A stretch of 64,000 nucleotides of DNA from Alicyclobacillus sp. ALC3 (lineage in GTDB: Bacteria > Bacillota > Bacilli > Alicyclobacillales > Alicyclobacillaceae), in contig NZ_CP066784.1 in the NCBI RefSeq assembly GCF_028751195.1, positions 3,224,001 to 3,288,000 of the forward strand, in the 5' to 3' direction. Position numbers and translations under genes: made by a program. Under the pieces are notes generated by a model, which was not told the DNA's origin, did no database searches, and saw only the letters and a program-made list of their open reading frames with translations. Below, piece by piece: positions 61,549 to 64,000 of the stretch (position 1 is the first letter of the stretch; each line of letters opens with the position of its first letter).

Positions 61549-63006
61549 ATGTTTGACCCAGTGTCTTTGAGCTACCAGTACATTCAAGGCGAATGGCGAG
61601 ATGGGCGCAGCGAAACGGCGTACGAGGACTTAAATCCCTACAACGATGAAGTCATCACCACAATTCGACTGGCTTCCAGAGAGGACATCGACGAAGCCTA
61701 CCAAGTGGCCGCGGCGGCTCAGGAGGCCTGGGCGGCAGTCAACCCATACGAGCGAGGCGCAATTATCGAGAAGGCCGCACAGATTCTCCAGGACAATCGG
61801 CAGGCAATCTGCGACATCATTGTCGCAGAGACCGGCGGTTCCTTCCTAAAAGCGAACATTGAAGTCGACATTGCGATTGGGATGGTGCGTGAAGCTGCAA
61901 AGGTGCCGCTGCAAATGTACGGCAGCATTCGCCCTTCAATGATTCCGGGCAAAGAAAACCGCATCTACCGCATCCCGATTGGCGTCGTCGGAGTCATCAG
62001 TCCGTTTAACTTCCCGCTCAATCTCTCGATTCGCTCGGTGGCACCGGCTCTTGCCGCCGGCAACGGTGTGGTGCTCAAGCCCGACATGCAGACGTTTATG
62101 TCTGGTGGCACCATCATCGCCAAGGTGTTTGAACTGGCTGGCGTCCCAAAAGGTGTGCTCAACGTCGTCGTCCCCGACATCGCCGAGGTGGGCGATGCCT
62201 TTGTGGAACACCCGATTGCCGGGCTCATCTCGTTTACCGGGTCATCGGCGGTTGGCCGTCACATCGGCGAAATCTGCGGTCGGCACTTGAAACGCACAGC
62301 GCTTGAACTCGGCGGTAACAACGTCATGATTGTGCTGGAGGACGCGGACATCGATGCCGCAGTAAGCGCAGCTGCGTTCGGGAAGTTCATGCACCAGGGG
62401 CAAATCTGCATGTGTCTGAACCGGATCCTTGTCCATGAGTCAATCCACGACCAGTTCGTCGAACGGTTCGTCGAACACGCAAAGGGAATTCGCGCGGGGA
62501 ATCCAGCGGACCCAAGTGTGAACATTGGCCCGCTGATCAACCAGAAGCAGGTTGACAAGGTACGTCGGTTCATCGAGTCGGCTGTAGCGGAAGGTGCGCA
62601 CCTTGCGCTCGAAGGATCGATCGAGGGCAAGGTGGTATCACCGTACGTGTTTACCGACGTGAAAAACGACATGACTATCTGCCAAAACGAGGTGTTTGGC
62701 CCCGTCGCGTCGATTATCTCTTTCTCCGATGTGGAGGAAGCCATCGCGTTCGCCAATCAGTCCGAAGGCGGTCTCAGCGGCTCAATCTTCACGGGCGCGA
62801 CGGAGCGAGGAGTTCAAGTGGCGCAGCGCATCCACACTGGGATGATTCACATCAACGACCAGAGCATCAACGACGAACCGATTATCGCCTTTGGCGGCGA
62901 GAAGGCGTCAGGCATCGGCCGCTTTGGCGGCGAGTGGACACTCCAAGAGTTCACAACAGTGAAGTGGATCTCAGTGCAAAGCGAGTACCGCGCCTTCCCC
63001 TTTTAA
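61549..63006 (+). CDS. Aldehyde dehydrogenase, vanillin/benzaldehyde dehydrogenase-like
   Basis: 485 residues from ATG 61549 behind GGAGTGGG; the in-frame ATG at 61495 lies in an A/T-rich promoter-like stretch. Catalytic Glu in L-E-L-G-G-N-N near 255, nucleophile Cys in G-Q-I-C-M-C near 288, and the NAD-binding T-G-S-S-A-V-G near 235. P-F-N-F-P-L and the length fit the YfmT/benzaldehyde-dehydrogenase branch, which oxidises aromatic aldehydes to acids. This may link it to the aromatic region 7 kb upstream, though it stands alone, divergent from prkA. Confidence 0.9.
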   Translation: MFDPVSLSYQYIQGEWRDGRSETAYEDLNPYNDEVITTIRLASREDIDEAYQVAAAAQEAWAAVNPYERGAIIEKAAQILQDNRQAICDIIVAETGGSFLKANIEVDIAIGMVREAAKVPLQMYGSIRPSMIPGKENRIYRIPIGVVGVISPFNFPLNLSIRSVAPALAAGNGVVLKPDMQTFMSGGTIIAKVFELAGVPKGVLNVVVPDIAEVGDAFVEHPIAGLISFTGSSAVGRHIGEICGRHLKRTALELGGNNVMIVLEDADIDAAVSAAAFGKFMHQGQICMCLNRILVHESIHDQFVERFVEHAKGIRAGNPADPSVNIGPLINQKQVDKVRRFIESAVAEGAHLALEGSIEGKVVSPYVFTDVKNDMTICQNEVFGPVASIISFSDVEEAIAFANQSEGGLSGSIFTGATERGVQVAQRIHTGMIHINDQSINDEPIIAFGGEKASGIGRFGGEWTLQEFTTVKWISVQSEYRAFPF

Positions 63007-63030
63007 CGAATAACGCGTTTCAGTAACGTG

Positions 63031-63279
63031 CTAGGCGCTCGGCGAGCGGTGCTGGACGACGGGCAGTTCGGTTAGGTTGCTGGCCGTCGCCAGCATCAGA
63101 TCGCGAAGCAGGCGCCCGGCTAGGTTCGTCGTCAAAATGCCGTTGCCTACGTAACCGTAGGCGCCAGCCTTTTGATTCGACTCGGCGAGCGCCCGCCAAG
63201 GCCCAGCGCTGTCCATCGACTCAACCCCAGCTAGTCCGCTCGACGCCATTGTACTTCGGCGCTTGATGCCCGGATACAA
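63031..63279 (-). pseudogene. C-terminal remnant of a FAD-dependent (DAO-family) oxidoreductase
   Basis: The minus-strand frame ends in G-Y-V-G-N-G-I-L-T-T-N-L-A-G-R-L-L, followed by L-T-E-L-P-V-V. This is the typical C-terminus of glycine/D-amino-acid-oxidase-type flavoproteins (G-x-x-G-x-G-V-x-x-x-N-L-A-G-R, L-x-x-L-P-x-V). At most 82 residues remain and the FAD-binding N-terminal domain is missing; the frame is cut by the start of the Staygreen gene on the other strand. It is best read as the leftover of a deletion. Only about the last 50 residues are recognisably homologous. Confidence 0.65.
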
Positions 63280-63309
63280 TAGAGCGAACTCAAGTTTGGG
63301 GGGACGTTC

Positions 63310-63774
63310 GTGAAGCGACTGAAACCCGAAAAACTACACGTCCGGTTCACTTCGCCCGCTACACCAGAAGGACCACTGTTTCCACGCAAATACACCCTGA
63401 CTCACTCCGACAGAACAGGTGACTTGTACCTTACGGTTGGCACAGACTTCGACCGAAAACAAATCAGTGGCTGGTACGCACGGTTGCTGCGAGATGAAGC
63501 GCTTGGCGAGTGGCTGACGGACCGGAAAGGACACACGCTGCACATCTACGTTCATGTCAGCGGAGGCATCGCCATCGGAACAGCTAGATGGCGAAGCGGC
63601 ATCCTGCACAGAGAGATGCCGCTAGTTCTTGAAGCCATCCGCTACGCGGAACAGCACTTGGTTGAGTTGTTTCCAAGACTTGATTCGGCGCCTGTCACAG
63701 TGCACTTCCAGTCAAACTTCAAGAAGTACAACACCGTCGAAGCGTGGGGCTCCTTTGGCGACTACCGTCCTTAG
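63310..63774 (+). CDS. Staygreen-domain protein
   Basis: 154 residues from GTG 63310 behind GGGGGGACG. The sequence has the Staygreen family hallmarks: R-K-Y-T-L-T-H-S-D-R-T-G near residue 27, R-D-E near 60, H-V-S-G-G near 78 and a W-G-S-F-G-D-Y end. In plants the domain is a chlorophyll magnesium dechelatase; bacterial homologues in non-phototrophs have no firmly established physiological role. Its stop overlaps that of the convergent MMPL gene. Confidence 0.85.
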   Translation: MKRLKPEKLHVRFTSPATPEGPLFPRKYTLTHSDRTGDLYLTVGTDFDRKQISGWYARLLRDEALGEWLTDRKGHTLHIYVHVSGGIAIGTARWRSGILHREMPLVLEAIRYAEQHLVELFPRLDSAPVTVHFQSNFKKYNTVEAWGSFGDYRP

Positions 63775-64000
63775 CGATGACTCGCAGTCGCACCTGGCCA
63801 AAACGAGACACGGCCGAGAATCGCCGTGATGGCCGGAACGACGAACGGGCGCACGATGAAGGTGTCGAGCAGGACGCCGATGGCGGTGATGATGCCGAAC
63901 TGAACGAGAATTTGAATCGGCAGACTCGACAGAACCGCAAATGTACCGGCAAGAATTAAGCCAGCCGAGGTAATCACGCCGCTCGTCCGGCTAACGCCTT
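63771..64000 (-). CDS. MMPL/RND-family transporter, C-terminal end (cut by window edge)
   Basis: About 76 residues are visible and the frame is open to the right edge (T-S-G-V-I-T-S-A-G-L-I-L-A-G-T-F). This is the final part of an MMPL domain, with membrane helices around I-L-V-Q-F-G-I-I-T-A-I-G-V-L-L-D-T and the conserved D-T-F-I-V-R-P motif. MMPL proteins export lipids or drugs using the proton gradient. The remainder lies outside the window. Confidence 0.85.
   Translation of the reverse strand, partial: GVSRTSGVITSAGLILAGTFAVLSSLPIQILVQFGIITAIGVLLDTFIVRPFVVPAITAILGRVSFWPGATASHR

Overview
The window (about 53% GC by eye) comes from an aerobic, spore-forming member of the Bacillota, most likely an Alicyclobacillus-like organism. 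That placement is inferred from four things: a complete prkA-yhbH-spoVR sporulation cluster, strong Bacillus-type Shine-Dalgarno sequences with many GTG/TTG starts, cyd/lut/gal genes of Firmicute type, and a secreted multidomain protein ending in stalk-like repeats. No rRNA, tRNA, CRISPR array or transposase was seen.

Layout. 1-8.8 kb: the 3' part of a giant exported protein (open at the left edge) with a beta-propeller, FN3 domains, 31 tandem 70-residue InlB-B/Flg_new-type repeats, two Ig-like domains and two stalk-like repeats. 9-24.9 kb: housekeeping and metabolic genes, namely a LysE-type exporter, a monofunctional peptidoglycan transglycosylase, cydDC convergent with cydAB (cytochrome bd), an MscS channel, an HSL-type esterase, signal peptidase I, a Gfo/Idh/MocA oxidoreductase, a MetE-like methyltransferase, glycerate kinase, YggT and a quinone-reductase-like MDR. 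25-27.9 kb: lutABC (lactate oxidation). 28-37 kb: a galactose island with a ROK repressor with a candidate auto-operator, galT, galK, an aldose epimerase, a CUT1 sugar ABC transporter without its ATPase behind a cre-like site, and galE.

37-55 kb is the most interesting part, an accessory aromatic/acyl-CoA catabolic region. It holds two paralogous MFS carriers, an amidase, a large PucR-type regulator, 3-hydroxyacyl-CoA dehydrogenase, enoyl-CoA hydratase, thiolase, two acyl/aryl-CoA ligases, a PHBH-type flavin monooxygenase, an IclR regulator, a fumarylacetoacetate-hydrolase-family protein, a gentisate-dioxygenase-like bicupin and a GntR/FadR regulator. Taken together these suggest CoA-dependent shortening of a hydroxycinnamate-like side chain feeding a gentisate ring-cleavage route. 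Three transcription units here (both MFS genes and the beta-oxidation-like operon) each carry an 18-bp palindrome of the form TTCMTCA-N4-TGAGGAR, whose centre lies exactly 66 bp upstream of the centre of a TATA(C/G)T -10 box. This points to a shared activator site, and the divergently encoded PucR-type protein is the obvious candidate. The ring-cleavage operon has a separate IclR-style operator.

55-64 kb: a CPA2 cation/proton antiporter, the spoVR-yhbH-prkA cluster (minus strand), a vanillin/benzaldehyde-type aldehyde dehydrogenase, the remnant of a FAD oxidoreductase, a Staygreen-domain protein, and the C-terminal end of an MMPL transporter running off the right edge.
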